From Channallabes apus (lineage: Eukaryota; Chordata; Actinopteri; Siluriformes; Clariidae), in contig CM060108.1 in the NCBI GenBank assembly GCA_030522415.1, positions 39,361,756-39,425,755 of the forward strand: a stretch of 64,000 nucleotides of DNA, given 5' to 3'. Both the position numbers and the translations under genes were made by a program. The notes beneath the pieces are model-generated. The model had not been told where the DNA came from and made no database searches. It worked only from the letters and a program-made list of their open reading frames with translations. Shown here piece after piece: positions 33,111 through 44,565 of the stretch (its first letter is position 1; every line of letters starts with the position of its first letter).

Positions 33111-33488
33111 CAGTGGTGTGAAAAACTATTTGCCCCCTTCCTAATTTCTTATTCTTTTGCATGTTTATCACACTTAAATGTTTCTGCTCATCAAAAACCG
33201 TTAACTATTAGTCAAAGATAACATAATTGAAAACAAAATGCAATTTTTAAATTAAGGTTTACGTTATTAAGGGAGAAAAAAAGTCCAAATCTACATGGCC
33301 CTGTGTGAAAAAGTGATTGCCCCCCTTGTTAAAAAATAACTTAACTGTGGTTTATCACACCTGAGTTCAATTTCTGTAGTCACCCCCAGGCCTGATTACT
33401 GCCACACCTGTTTCAATCAAGAAATCACTTAAATAGGAGCTACCTGACACAGAGAAGTAGACCAAAAGCACCTCAAAAGCTAGACATC

Positions 33489-34480
33489 ATGCCAAGATCC
33501 AAAGAAATTCAGGAACAAATGAGAACAAAAGTAATTGAGATCTATCAGTCTGGTAAAGGTTATAAAGCCATTTCTAAAGCCAACCACAGTGAGAGCCATT
33601 ATCCACAAATGGCAAAAACATGGAACAGAGGTGAACCTTCCCAGGAGTGGCCGGCCGACCAAAATTACCCAAAAGCGCAGAGACAACTCACCCGAGAGGC
33701 CACAAAAGACCCCAGGACAACATCTAAAGAACTGCAGGCCTCACTTGCCTCAATTAAGGTCAGTGTTCACGACTCCACCATAAGAAAGAGACTGGGCAAA
33801 AACGGCCTGCCTGGCAGATTTCCAAGGCGCAAACCACTTTTAAGCAAAAAGAACATTAAGGCTCGTCTCAATTTTGCTAAAAAACATCTCAATGATTGCC
33901 AAGACTTTTGGGAAAATACCTTGTGGACCGACGAGATGAAAGTTGAACTTTTTGGAAGGTGCGTGTCCCGTTACATCTGGCGTAAATGTAACACAGCATT
34001 TCAGAAAAAGAACATCATACCCAAAGTAAAATATGGTGGTGGTAGTGTGATGGTCTGGGGTTGTTTTGCTGCTTCAGGACCTGGAAGGCTTGCTGTGATA
34101 GATGGAACCATGAATTCTACTGTCTACCAAAAAATCCTGAAGGAGAATGTCCGGCCATCTGTTCGTCAACTCAAGCTGAAGCGATCTTGGGTGCTGCAGC
34201 AGGACAATGATCCAAAACACACCAGCAAATCCACCTCTGAATGGCTGAAGAAAAACAAAATGAAGACTTTGGAGTGGCCTAGTCAAAGTCCTGACCAGAA
34301 TCCTATTGAGATGTTGTGGCATGACCTTAAAAAGGCGGTTCATGCTAGAAAACCCTCAAATAGAGCTGAATTACAACAATTCTGCAAAGATGAGTGGGCC
34401 AAAATTCCCCCAGAGCGCTGTAAAAGACTCGTTGCAAGTTATCGCAAATGCTTGATTGCAGTTATTGCTGCAGTTATTAG
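33489..34480 (+). pseudogene. Tc1 transposase, copy 1 (damaged DNA-binding part, C-end cut by hAT)
   Basis: A frame of 330 codons starts MPRSKEIQEQMRTKVIEIYQ. The DDE triad is visible: LWTDEMKVELF (first D), LQQDNDPKHTS (second D), QNPIEMLW (E; D-to-E spacing typical of DD34E). The GGGSVMVWGCF motif lies between. The N-terminal helix-turn-helix is garbled between about residues 33 and 66: a net 14-bp loss at about 33584 and a 1-bp loss near 33670 cancel, so the frame recovers but 30-odd residues are foreign. The natural C-end (seen at 63009) is replaced by hAT sequence after AVIAA. In the family the enzyme excises and reinserts the element at TA. This copy is unlikely to work. Confidence 0.85.
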
Positions 34481-34488
34481 GTTAGGGG

Positions 34489-34958
34489 CAGAGGTGGAAA
34501 GAGTAATAAAATTTTGTACTCAAGTACAAGTACTGTTACTTCAGTGAAATTTTACTTAAGTACAAGTAAAGTTACCATTATAAAAATCTACTCAACTAAA
34601 AGTAAAAAGTAGCTCATTAAAAAATTTACTCAGAGTAAAAGTTACCGAGTTACTTTTTTATTTTTATTTTTTTTAACAGCGGGGTGGGATGAGGCATTCT
34701 AGCATAGTTAAAAAAAGATGAGCAGATATAAATCTCAAACTAGTTGTTTTTTAACTGAAGGAACACCTTTGCATAATAAAGCTGTTGTCTTTCTTGTGCT
34801 TGAAAATCAAAGTGGTCACTTAAATATGGTGTTACGTCCCAGTCTAGGGTCATACAGCAAAAGAATGGTTCAGGGTTCTATTTTAAACTGTATGGAAATG
34901 GTGGTATATGGCAGAAATAACTAGATCCAATCATTAACTGATGAAAAAATGAGGTTTG

Positions 34959-35023
<65 letters not shown>

Positions 35024-35984
35024 CAAGAGGAGGATCAGATTCAGGATGGACCCTGGCCAAAATAATAAACAAAATGGTATTTATATTTAGTAGCTAGATT
35101 ACCTGCAAAAAAAAAAAAACACAAACAAAAATACAGGTACCTTCCCGGACTCCCTAAACCTATATAAACTATATAAAATATAAACCTAAGCTAAACTATA
35201 TAAAATACCTGGCTCAAAAAAGTCTCACAGTCTAATATTTCACTGGATTGTTTTAACTATGATTAAGCTGTGGGACTGCTTTGATAACCTTATATATATT
35301 ATGTATATATAATTTTATCACCCCCCCCCCCCATCATTCCGTACAATAAGGTAGTCAGCTATCTTTTTTATTCCTGAGCAAATAAATTCCCAAATAAATT
35401 CCCTCTTCCAAAAATAAATGGCAGCCACGCCCCTGCTACTAGTGAGTGCACAGACATACAGTGAAATTATCTATAAATATATACAAAGACCAACCAAACC
35501 ATAGGGACAAAGCAATAATCAAAGTCAATTGGAGGCAAAAAGTCAAACCGGAATACACAACCAAATATCAAAACGCCAAAATCACAACCTCTTTCATCTT
35601 TCGCGCGTCTCTCTCCAGTCGCGCTAGTCGATGACGTCACTCAAGGCGGAAGCGACCGTGTGGAAGGTCAGGAAGATGCCGATGTCAGAAAACCTGGAGT
35701 GGAGTCTGGATCGGCGCGCGACCAGGACATGATACATACGCGGCGCAACGGAGCATTTATACAAAGCATAATATTTTTATTGTTTTATCATTTTCATTCA
35801 TTTATTTTTTACTCAGTAGCGAATATGATTTAAAATGTAGCGAATTACAATACTTCCAACAAAACGTACTTAAGTAAAAGTAAAATTACAGATTTTTAAA
35901 ACTACTTAAAAAAGTAGAAATACACAAAAAAGCTACTCAATTACAGTAACGCGGGTAAATGTAATTCGTTACTTTCCACCTCTG
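34489..35984. mobile_element. hAT-type non-autonomous element with perfect 8-bp target duplication
   Basis: The ends are CAGAGGTGGAAAGAGTAA and ...TTACTTTCCACCTCTG. GTTAGGGG flanks both sides (34481-34488 and 35985-35992). The subterminal region is rich in ACTTAAGTA/TACTCAAGTA repeats. The interior has an AC microsatellite (34965-35022), poly-C (35323-35332) and CpG-rich DNA near 35600-35750, and no transposase. Confidence 0.9.
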
Positions 35985-36197
35985 GTTAGGGGGCAATTAC
36001 TTTTTCACACAGTGCCATGTAGGTTTGGATTTTTTTCTCCCTAAATAATAAAACCCCTCATTTAAAAACTGCATTTTGTGTTTACTTGTGTTATCTTTGA
36101 CTAATAGTTAAATGTGTTTGATGATCAGAAACATTTTGTGTGACAAACATGCAAAAGAATAAGAAATCAGGAGGGGGGCAAATAGTTTTTCACACCA

Positions 36198-36200
<3 letters not shown>

Positions 36201-36228
<28 letters not shown>
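36201..36228. repeat. TA microsatellite
   Basis: TA repeats lie at the Tc1 right end. They may be the expanded target site. Confidence 0.9.
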
Positions 36229-36231
<3 letters not shown>

Positions 36232-36322
36232 TCATTCATTCATTTTCTATACCGCTTAATCCTGTGTTCAGGGTCGCGGGGGACCTGGAGCTTACCCCAG
36301 GAGACTTCGGGCACTAGGCGGG

Positions 36323-36326
<4 letters not shown>
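36229..36326 (-). mobile_element. V-type SINE 3' end
   Basis: ATTCATTTTCTATACCGCTTAATCC, GGGTCGCGGGGGACCTGGAG and GGCACTAGGCGGGGTGTA are the inverse of the SINE tail. The rest is lost at a TA run (36327-36410). Confidence 0.9.

Positions 36327-36410
<84 letters not shown>
36327..36410. repeat. TA microsatellite
   Basis: About 40 TA units, with one AAATA interruption. Confidence 0.95.
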
Positions 36411-37009
36411 TTTAATGAATATTCTGATCGACATTGTTGTTATGCAAAAGATTTGCTTCAACGAATATGTGATTTTCATTTAAGATCAGTTAAGACATTA
36501 GACATTATTGTCGTTTGGCTTCAGTTCTGTTTGAGCTGTGAAGCTTTCACCAGTCAGTAAAGAGGAAATGCTCTGCCGTTCACCTTCTCAGTAAAACCAA
36601 AAGGAAAACAGTCACACATGCATGTTGCTGCTACTGTTTCGGTGGTATGTGCATGGTTTTCACCACAAACACTATCAGAGCTTAATGAGATGAGCTAATA
36701 ACATAAGATGAACATAATGTTAGAGGTCTGTAATGAGGGCTGCTGTATATTTGACTTTTTTGTTTACTACACAGCTTTATTCACATGTTCCTGTGTAAAG
36801 CCTTACTTTGAATTATTGATCTGCAAACTTTAATATTGTTTTCCTGCACTTCAACCTCTGCTGTGAAGCTTTCACCAGTAAGTAAAGAGGAAATGCTCTT
36901 TAGAGGTTATTGAAAAAAATATATATTGGTCTGCCCATAAAAAAGAACTTCATTTCTTCTACTTAGTCCATCGCCTTCAGCCTTTTCACACTACAGCTTA
37001 CATAAAGGT

Positions 37010-37063
<54 letters not shown>
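37010..37063. repeat. ATT microsatellite
   Basis: About 17 ATT units. Confidence 0.95.
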
Positions 37064-37065
<2 letters not shown>

Positions 37066-37247
37066 AGTATTTGTGAAAAAAAGTGTTGCATAGTTAATAT
37101 GATGTGAATGAGTTGTACTAAAGCTATAACAGTAAAACTGATGATGTGTTCACACCTAATGCTTGTATACTGTATGTGCTGGTCATTACTGATAATTGTA
37201 TCAGCAGCACTGAGAGTTTTCACGACCACACACAGATACCACAACAA

Positions 37248-37250
<3 letters not shown>

Positions 37251-37284
<34 letters not shown>
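37251..37284. repeat. CT microsatellite
   Basis: About 16 CT units, part of the repeated pyrimidine-rich promoter block. Shorter CT tracts lie at 37869-37882 and 38061-38096. Confidence 0.9.
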
Positions 37285-37285
<1 letters not shown>

Positions 37286-37404
37286 TTCTCTTCTCTACTT
37301 CCTCTTTCAAACATATGGGACATACGTCTCAATACAAGTGTTAAAATGGCAATGGAGTTATATTATAGTGATATTTGAATTAACCCAAGATAAAACATGT
37401 GTAA

Positions 37405-37407
<3 letters not shown>

Positions 37408-37437
<30 letters not shown>
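37408..37437. repeat. GT microsatellite
   Basis: About 14 GT units. Confidence 0.9.
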
Positions 37438-37438
<1 letters not shown>

Positions 37439-38061
37439 GGGAGGGCACTTCTTTAAAGATGGTTTAATTGCGAAATGTGCACCCCTAACTTATATTTTGT
37501 TAAAGCACCTCATACTTGTAATGCAGGACACAGTGATTTCTTGCAAAAAAAATTCAGATTCCCCATATTGCAATGGGATCTCATGTACACAACCCTCTTC
37601 AAGTACTCTTCAGGTTTTCATTAGGATTTGCTCTGAGTGGATCGTCTCAAAACACTGAGCTTCTTCATTCATGCCTTGTTGGGAAAAAAAAGCTGTCTAC
37701 AAGACGTCTACTGGTTTTATACCAAAATGGATTTAGAGCTTCTACGTGTCTTGAATGAGTTTTTCTTTCTTTCTTATTTTGTATAAAATATCTTTTAGAT
37801 TTAGGCCCCACCCTTTTTTTTCTCGTCCAACCATAACATTGCCACATATTTTGTGGTGATTTTAGACGTCTCTCTCTCTCTGTCCTTCACTTCCTCTTTC
37901 TAAACACACTGTTTTTAGACTCCCACTTCATTTGGAGAGATACTTACACCTTTGCTTTAACGTACAACATCAGTGGTGAAGACTTTATATTGATAGTGAA
38001 AATATAAAAAAAAAAAAACTGCTAATAATAGTCTAAGGCATGTGTTTCTACCTGCATTATT

Positions 38062-38092
<31 letters not shown>

Positions 38093-38182
38093 GTCTGAAG
38101 TGTGATTGGTGTTAAAGCCTCACTACTTCCTCTGTTCTTAAACATTGACGTTACTCATTCAGTCATTCTTCAGTAGGACAGG

Positions 38183-38213
38183 ATGGAGCTCCGTCCACTC
38201 TGTGTGATGCTCT
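38183..38213 (+). CDS. Signal-peptide exon 1 of receptor gene 2
   Basis: ATG in the context GACAGGATGG starts MELRPLCVML, and the exon splits the next codon at T/gtgagt, a strong donor. The next exon at 39507 begins TG, so the split codon is completed in frame. A leader encoded in two small exons is the usual start of fish Fc-receptor-like and leukocyte immune-type receptor genes. The upstream 1.6 kb carries PU.1-like motifs. Confidence 0.65.
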
Positions 38214-38814
38214 GTGAGTAAATGTTCTCTGTGTGTCTTCATTACAGTAATTGGTGATGATTTAAGTTTATAATTAACAAGATAAGAGTCCTGATATCAG
38301 TTTCTGCATAATTATTTCATTTGCATGTAGTTCAAGTTTAATTCTGAATTAAAAGTGAACAGTACATTCTGTTTATTTTTTGTTTGTTTATAATTTATTC
38401 AACATTTGTTTCATGATATTTTCTGTACTTGTAACATCTGTAAAGTGGTAAAGCTCCTCTTGTAGATTCACTATAAAACTCTGCAGGACTGACATGAGAC
38501 AGTGTCAAGCAGGAAAGCAAATGACCGGGTTACTAAATAAGACACGTTATATAGTAGAGTATAGGGTGTTGTAACACCAAGCAATTTGTATTACACCACC
38601 ACGCTGTTGAATTCTGAATGGTGATTGGTCAGAAGATGTTGACTAATTTTCTGGTGCTGGTTGCAAATTTATATAGTTGTTATATTTTATCATGTCTTTA
38701 TACAGTGACTTGTATTGGGACTTGTATAGGGAGAAAAAGTTACTTTACATTTATGGAGTGTCGAGGTTCAGTGCTTCATAATGATCAGCACTTTTTCCAT
38801 TGTAAAGACTTTAG

Positions 38815-39072
38815 GTGAAACAGTGACTTAGTGGTTCGCACTGTCACTTTGCACCTCCAGGGTCTGAGTTTGATTCCCACATCGGGTCCTTGTGTATGGA
38901 CTTTGCATATTCTCCCCATTGCTTTGTGGGTTTTCTCCCACTTTCCAACAATATAAAGATTAGGCTAATAATCAGGTTTATCCTGCCTTGTGCCCTAAGT
39001 CTCCTGGATCGGCTCCAAGCCCCAGAGACCCCGTATACAGGATAAAGCGCTATAGATGGTGAGTGAGTGAGA
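38815..39072 (+). mobile_element. V-type SINE in leader intron
   Basis: ACTTAGTGGTTCGCACTGTC, CACCTCCAGGGTCTGAGTTTG, then GTCTCCTGGATCGGCTCCAA and AGGATAAAGCGCTATAGATGG. A central segment is deleted. Confidence 0.85.
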
Positions 39073-39506
39073 TGTAGATTAAGACAGATTGTTCTTTGGA
39101 GTTTTTCAGTATGACAACATTTTGCTTCTGTAATTTTTTTTTTACTTCAAGTGTGAAAAACAGATAGTATTAAAGGGAAACAAATACATTTTGTTCCTAT
39201 GATGTTAGTGACAGAAAACTTGTGGTTGTTTCTTGTGGTTGTCACACAACATGACTATAAATGGCAAAAAATATGTCAAGTTCATTACTAAAACTAAAGC
39301 ATTGTAACTGTTGGCATATTGCAGACTTCAGTACGCTCTTATTGGACTTAGTTATTAATATTTGGAATGGTTACAGTTAATTGACTTGACATGAGGCCAC
39401 ATCACACCCTGCTGTTGGTGGATTATTTTCTTACAATACCAAGCCTTCCCAAATGTTTACCATATACATAATCTTTTATTTTTTCTCTTTCTCTTCCTAC
39501 CTTTAG

Positions 39507-39539
39507 TGCTGATGGGACTCATCCACTGCATACTAACAG
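39507..39539 (+). CDS. Signal-peptide exon 2 of receptor gene 2
   Basis: The acceptor CTTCCTACCTTTAG is followed by 33 bases reading (L)LMGLIHCILTG and the donor ACAG/gtgatt. Joined to 38183-38213 it makes a leader of about 22 residues with a hydrophobic core, and the cleavage site would fall near the exon end. The phase is 1 at both ends, so an Ig exon such as 4079-4351 could follow directly. No intact Ig exon is found between here and 52.6 kb. Confidence 0.65.
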
Positions 39540-40399
39540 GTGATTCTTGCATTTATTTATTTTTTTGCCTTTAATATATGTGAAACTGTCCAGTGATGAT
39601 TAAGACAAGTCACTAAAATTATTAAAATCAGAGGTAATAATGTCTTTTGAAAATGTGTTTTGAAATACACGCATACACACGGAGAGCCACCAATCTGTAA
39701 CACATGGTACTGTATATTTGTCTCTGGAATTTTTTCAGCATTTATTTATTTTTTCATTTTTTTATTTATTCACTATAACAGTTGTTGTAATAGGACTGAG
39801 TTTTATTTGCAAGTTGTAGCAGTGAACACAGTTTTCTAGTTCGAGTTGTGCATACAGTGATGCATTTGTGTGTGCGCATCCATGCATGTGTGTGTGCTTC
39901 TTTTTACTTGGGACGAGGACTTGACTGTACACCGCACTGGGGTACGTTTCCCGTACAACTATGTAGCTCTTTGCTTAACCACCATAGTACGATGCAACGT
40001 TGAAGAAACTAACTAACTAGTCACAAGTGTTTCCCAAAACCATAGTACCTGAGTCGCACTTCCATGGTTAGAACTATGTTGGTTTAATCTGTCGTTCTTC
40101 TTCTTCTTCGATACAATGGCGGAGTAGTGCCATAGGCACATATCGCCCCCTACTGTAAAGTGTGTTTATTTTTTTCTCTCTCTCTTCGGCTCGCATTCAA
40201 TGCGCTTTCGCAGTGACGTAACGTAGAAGTCATGTAATAATGTCACAAATGCAACATTTTTCATTTTTCAATATTTCATTTGAACTCATTTTTTATTTGG
40301 TATTGATACATCAGTACAATTAAAATAAAAAGAAATGATTGGTTTTGAAAATGCTGGGATTGTGTTGTGAACACCTGTTATCTGTTTTGCTCAATATAA

Positions 40400-40960
40400 T
40401 TTCCTATATAAGTCTCTTTACATACAGCCATGGTTTGATGAGAGTTGACGTGAAAAAAATGACACGAAAACCACAATTAAAAAAAAAGAGCTGTCAGTTC
40501 TTTTGGAGGAGGTGGGAAACAATCAAATCTTGCTTTTCTCCAAATTAAAAAACACAGTTACAAATTCGGACAAAAAAGTTTGAATGAAATCGCACAAAAA
40601 TTTATGCTTCTGGGAAAGGGTATGAGAGAAGCCCAGAGGAAGTCAGAAACAAGTGGAGGGACTTTGCAAGTGTGACCAAACAAGCAAGTCCAGTGGTGGC
40701 CTGAAACTGAACCCCTACAAAAGCTGTTATGCACAGTAATTGCAGTTACTGCAATTCTCCACTACATTGCAGTCAAGGAAAATGTCCTGCTTTGTGATGA
40801 GGAAGAGGGGGGTCTTTCTGGTGCTGCTGTGGATGAGGAAGATTACTCTTCTGATGAGGATGATGATGATAATGATGATCCTTCGAACACACATCAAGGC
40901 AGAATGCATCCTGCAGGAGCAGAAGTCAGACAACTGTTAATTCAGAATATGTTTGCTTAG
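40400..40960 (+). pseudogene. Myb/SANT-like Harbinger accessory protein remnant
   Basis: Broken plus-strand frames give SFGQKSLNEIAQKFMLLGKG then, after stops, AVKENVLLCDEEEGGLSGAA and DEEDYSSDEDDDDNDDPSN. The acidic linker and small basic helical part resemble the second (DNA-binding) protein of fish Harbinger elements, which escorts the nuclease to DNA. Several stops mark it as dead. Confidence 0.4.
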
Positions 40961-41099
40961 TTATTTTTTTTTTACAGTTTGGATCCTGTATTTTTTCATT
41001 TTAATGAATCTCGAATGAACTTGTGTTAATAAATATTTTGTTTATTTGCCTAAATGGTTTCCCCCCCTGCACATGTACTTTAAATAATCTTACAAACAA

Positions 41100-41102
41100 G
41101 TA

Positions 41103-41140
<38 letters not shown>
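41100..41140. repeat. TA and ATT microsatellites
   Basis: TA repeats followed by a short ATT run, inside the Harbinger element. Confidence 0.9.
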
Positions 41141-41141
<1 letters not shown>

Positions 41142-41193
41142 TTATTATTATTATTAAATAAACCTATGAATAGTCCATATCCTGCTTCTCAGA

Positions 41194-41272
41194 AGGGCAC
41201 TGGTGGCTCAGCGGTAGCTGTTCCGCCTGTCGTGTGGATGGCTCGGGTTCGATTCCCAGCCAGTGCCCAAAC
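41194..41272 (+). mobile_element. tRNA-like SINE head
   Basis: GGGCACTGGTGGCTCAGCGG ... GGGTTCGATTCCCAGCCAGTGCCC has a tRNA-like plan: box A (GGTGGCTCAGCGG), box B (GGTTCGATTCC) and a 9-bp acceptor GGGCACTGG/CCAGTGCCC. The middle does not give a proper anticodon arm, so a SINE head is more likely than a working tRNA gene. Confidence 0.55.
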
Positions 41273-42149
41273 CCCAGTTTGTTGATTTATTTGGGTACAT
41301 TCATTGAATATATATTGAGTAATATTTTAAATAGGCTTACACTATGGTAGTGTATAAGTTTTACAATTTCTTAGTGCTTAACACTTTGTGCACTATATAT
41401 GTTGAATACGTGAACAGTACAGATAACATTCATTATAAGTGAAAACCTCTAACATACTACTACAAATATTGTTATGAGACATTTCTCTTTGTGTATGTTT
41501 AAAGATACTCAGTTAAAAACTCACCTTTACTTCGCACAAACGAAACCAAGGCTGTGTTCCAACCGGCATAAATAATGCTTCTGTAGGGCACTTCGAAGGG
41601 AGAATAATTGCGATGGTACCGCTGTTATATCGTTTAAAGTGAATTTGTAATCAAAATAACCGAAAAATTAATAACCTAATATCTGAGCACCAAAACATTA
41701 AGTTTTCCAAATCGCTCAAAGTGGTTGGGAATTTCTTTAGAAACTAATAGGGCGTAGGGTCGTTAACTGTGAATAGAACACACCCAGCCGCGGTGAGTAA
41801 CTCTGCTTCTAACCACAGGTCGAAGGCTGTAGTTCCAACCACGTAAGTTTGCGACGCTGTTTGCGAATGTTCGTTTGAACTATGGTTTCGGGAAACACCT
41901 AGTTGTTGAACTATGTTGGTAACGACGGAACTTGCGACCATAGTTGGCTAATGATGCTTTTGGGAAACGCACCCCTGGTAGGGATTCACTATCTCATCCT
42001 AACCAACAGCTACAGCTAAACATGAAGGTTTGGTAAATCCATCAACTCCTTTGTATGGTGATGATCCTGTGTTGTGGACTACCGTCATTTTCTTTATTCA
42101 GTCTTATTGTTAGTTCTGTATAAAACCAAAAATTAAGAAGTGTTGTTCA

Positions 42150-43120
42150 TGCTGATGTTCCCAGCAGATGGAAAAGGGAAAACAAAAACAAAACCCTTTA
42201 TTTGTACACAGAAAGGAATCCTTGCTGAGTCTGACCCACACCTCAGGATCAGGAGGATGTCAACCACATGATTAGAAATTCTCTACTGCATCACAATATG
42301 AAGTGCATCTAGAATATCAGGAAACAGTTAATGGTCTTTTATTATTTCATTTAAAAAGTTTTCTATAAAACTCTCCTATATTCTAGATTCATTACATTTA
42401 AAGTGAAATATTGTTTTATTAAATTTTTTTAATGTATCATCAACTCAATCATAAATAAATGTTTATTTCTGCTCTAAGTCTCGGTTGAGGCTCCTTTAGC
42501 ATGAGTTACTTCTAAATGGATTGGAGGTGATCAGAGATCAGAAATCAAACACAATAATATATTGTCTGGAAACCATTTCGTGGTAGTTTGGCACTATGGG
42601 CAGATGCTAAGTCCTACAGTACTAGAGAAAAACATTGCCATCTCCATAAAGCTTGTCAGCAGACCGAAACACTACTGTAAGTGCTCTAAAATCTCCTGGC
42701 AGATGGCTGTGTTGACTTTGACTCGATAAAACACAATGTAGTAGACGACATGGCACCGCAAAACATCACCAACTGTGGGGAAATTCACACTGGACATAAA
42801 TTTTGTGCCTCTCCACTCATCCAGATTTCAGTACCTTGGGTTAGGGATAGTTATTTTCAAATGAACTTCAAATTTACTTTCATCTGTAAGATGCTTCTGA
42901 ATGGTTCAGGAGAGGCTTGGTATTAGGAATGCAACAGTTGAAGCCTGTTTCCTGCCTTCAACTGTTGCAACTTGGATTTGCATTACCATCCCGTAACTGA
43001 TCTGTGAGCATAAATGCCAACCTTTGAGAAAAGCTTAAAGTGAAGTTCTGAAAATACGAGCACTGGTTCTGCACATACATTCACGCCCCATTGTGCATGA
43101 CCAAACGTTTTATTTAACAC
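42150..43120 (-). mobile_element. Degenerate Tc1/mariner-like element
   Basis: No frame survives. Phrases typical of antisense Tc1-like transposase DNA occur, such as CTCCACTCATCCAGATTTCAG, ATCTGTAAGATGCTTCTGAA and TTTCCTGCCTTCAACTG. Ends were not located. Confidence 0.35.
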
Positions 43121-43671
43121 TACCCTTACACCTGTATAGCGCAGGATTTGCACTTAGCAAATTAGCATTGCTGTGTTAAAGTGAAACAACAGATGCATGT
43201 GACTGCATTTATTTAGGTTAGTACAACTGACATTTGAATTATTCACCCAAACTAAATGAAATAGGGCCTGTCTTACCCGCCAGCCAAACCAGCTACAGTA
43301 CTGTACATGCTTTCCAGCAGCTCCATGCAGGACAGAACTACATGGTCAGTAGTTGCACAGAACTCTGGGCCCTGTACATACTGTAGATGTATGAATTGTA
43401 ATTTACCTAAACTCAAAACGCAGTAGTAATATTTTGATATATTCAGTTTTTTTTTTTCATGAGGTTTAAACATCAATTGTTAAACCAAAAATCTTAAACA
43501 TTCAATTACTTTACATGCATGAATCTAGAATGAGTTTCTACTAAATAAATTTTTTGTTTTACATTTTTATCGCTAAGAAACAGTCCTAATATATATAAAT
43601 GCTCTGTGTCGACATTTTGTTAATGCACTTTAATTTTTAAAAGTGTTGCTTTAATTCAAAACAACTTAGTC

Positions 43672-44056
43672 ATTCATTCATTCATTCATTCATCTTCTAT
43701 ACCGCTTTATCCTTCTATTCAGGGTCGCGGGGGGCCTGGAGCCTATCCCAGGCGGCTTAGGGCACAAGGCGGGGTAAAGCCTAGACAGGGTGCCAATCCA
43801 TCGCAGGGCACACACACATTCAGGACACGCAGGACACACTCACACACTACGGTCAATTTGGGAACACCAATTAGCCTAACCTGCATATCTTTGGACTGTG
43901 GGAGGAAACCGGAGTACCCGGATGAAACCCACCAAGCACGGGGAGAACATGCAAACTCCATGCACACAGAGACGGGAATCGAGCCTGGCCTGGGAATCGA
44001 ACCCAGACCCTGGAGGTGCAAGGCAGTGCTAACCACTACACCACCGCGCCGCCTGA
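43672..44056 (-). mobile_element. V-type tRNA-derived SINE, full-length copy
   Basis: Starts CATTCATTCATCTTCTATACC and ends GTGCTAACCACTACACCACC, the inverse of the copy at 15707 with all blocks in order. The GGGAATCGAACCC box B complement is present twice. Confidence 0.9.
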
Positions 44057-44543
44057 CAACTTAGTTATGACTCACAATAATTTTTTTTAATTAGTGGCCA
44101 CTCTTTTAATTGCAGGGTTTTTTTTTTGTATAAAAACATAATAAAAATAACCTGATCATAGCAGGTCTTTGTATTAGACAAATACAACTTTAGACAAACA
44201 GCAGACTGCATTCTTACTGTTCCCTTATTTATTTATAAGCCAAAAATAAAAAGAAACTTTTGCAGGCAATACTAAGTGTCCCTCCAACCGGCCAGGGTTC
44301 ATCTTTCAAGTTTCTGTTAGGTTTCTCTATAATTTCTCTATATTGTAAGATTATAAAAATAAGCAATTAAAAATTTTAATGATAGTTACTACAAATTTAC
44401 AATAAATATGTTAAACATGTGGACAGTTTGAACTTTGATGGCCATGTATATTTTCTTGTATTTGTAGGGAATACAAACAAGAATCTTTAATCAATTTTTA
44501 GTGGATCTTCATTTGAACATTGCTGGGCTGTAAAAGAATTTTT

Positions 44544-44565
44544 ATTATTATTATTATTATTATTT
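44544..44565. repeat. ATT microsatellite
   Basis: About 7 ATT units. It is followed by ACCTTTATTTAACCAGGCAAG, a short fish repeat end. Confidence 0.8.

Larger units (their letters stand above)
33111..36200 (+). mobile_element. Tc1-type DNA transposon, copy 1, carrying a hAT insertion
   Basis: Terminal repeats of about 210 bp start CAGTGGTGTGAAAAACTATT and end with the inverse. Within each, CATGGCCCTGTGTGAAAAAG near the inner side gives the IR/DR arrangement of fish Tc1. AT/TA dinucleotides flank it. The transposase lies at 33489-34477. The element is split by a 1.5-kb hAT element near the end of the gene. Confidence 0.9.
36559..38182 (+). promoter_or_regulatory. Putative promoter of receptor gene 2 with repeated PU.1/ETS-like motifs
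   Basis: AAAGAGGAAATG occurs at 36559-36570 and 36884-36895, each inside a 40-bp direct repeat (GTGAAGCTTTCACCAG...). The inverse form recurs as TACTTCCTCTTT (37296-37307), CACTTCCTCTTT (37888-37899) and CTACTTCCTCTG (38123-38134), the last 50 bp before the start codon. CACTTCCTCTTT is the complement of the textbook PU.1 site AAAGAGGAAGTG, used in myeloid and B-cell genes. Each of the last three follows a CT-rich tract, so the promoter block seems triplicated. No TATA box is evident, as is common for PU.1-driven genes. The function is inference. Confidence 0.4.
39940..41974. mobile_element. PIF/Harbinger-type element with 3-bp target duplication
   Basis: The ends GGGTACGTTTCCC... and ...GGGAAACGCACCC are inverted, with further subterminal inverted copies of CCATAGT/ACTATGG. 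CTG flanks both sides (39937-39939 and 41975-41977). The interior has a Myb/SANT-like protein remnant (40400-40960), a TA run, a SINE and AT-rich DNA. No DDE nuclease gene is present. Confidence 0.65.

Noticed and set aside
37146..37658. 170-residue frame in the promoter region of receptor gene 2
   Set aside because: It crosses CT and GT microsatellites; Leu/Ser and Cys/Val runs come from the repeats.
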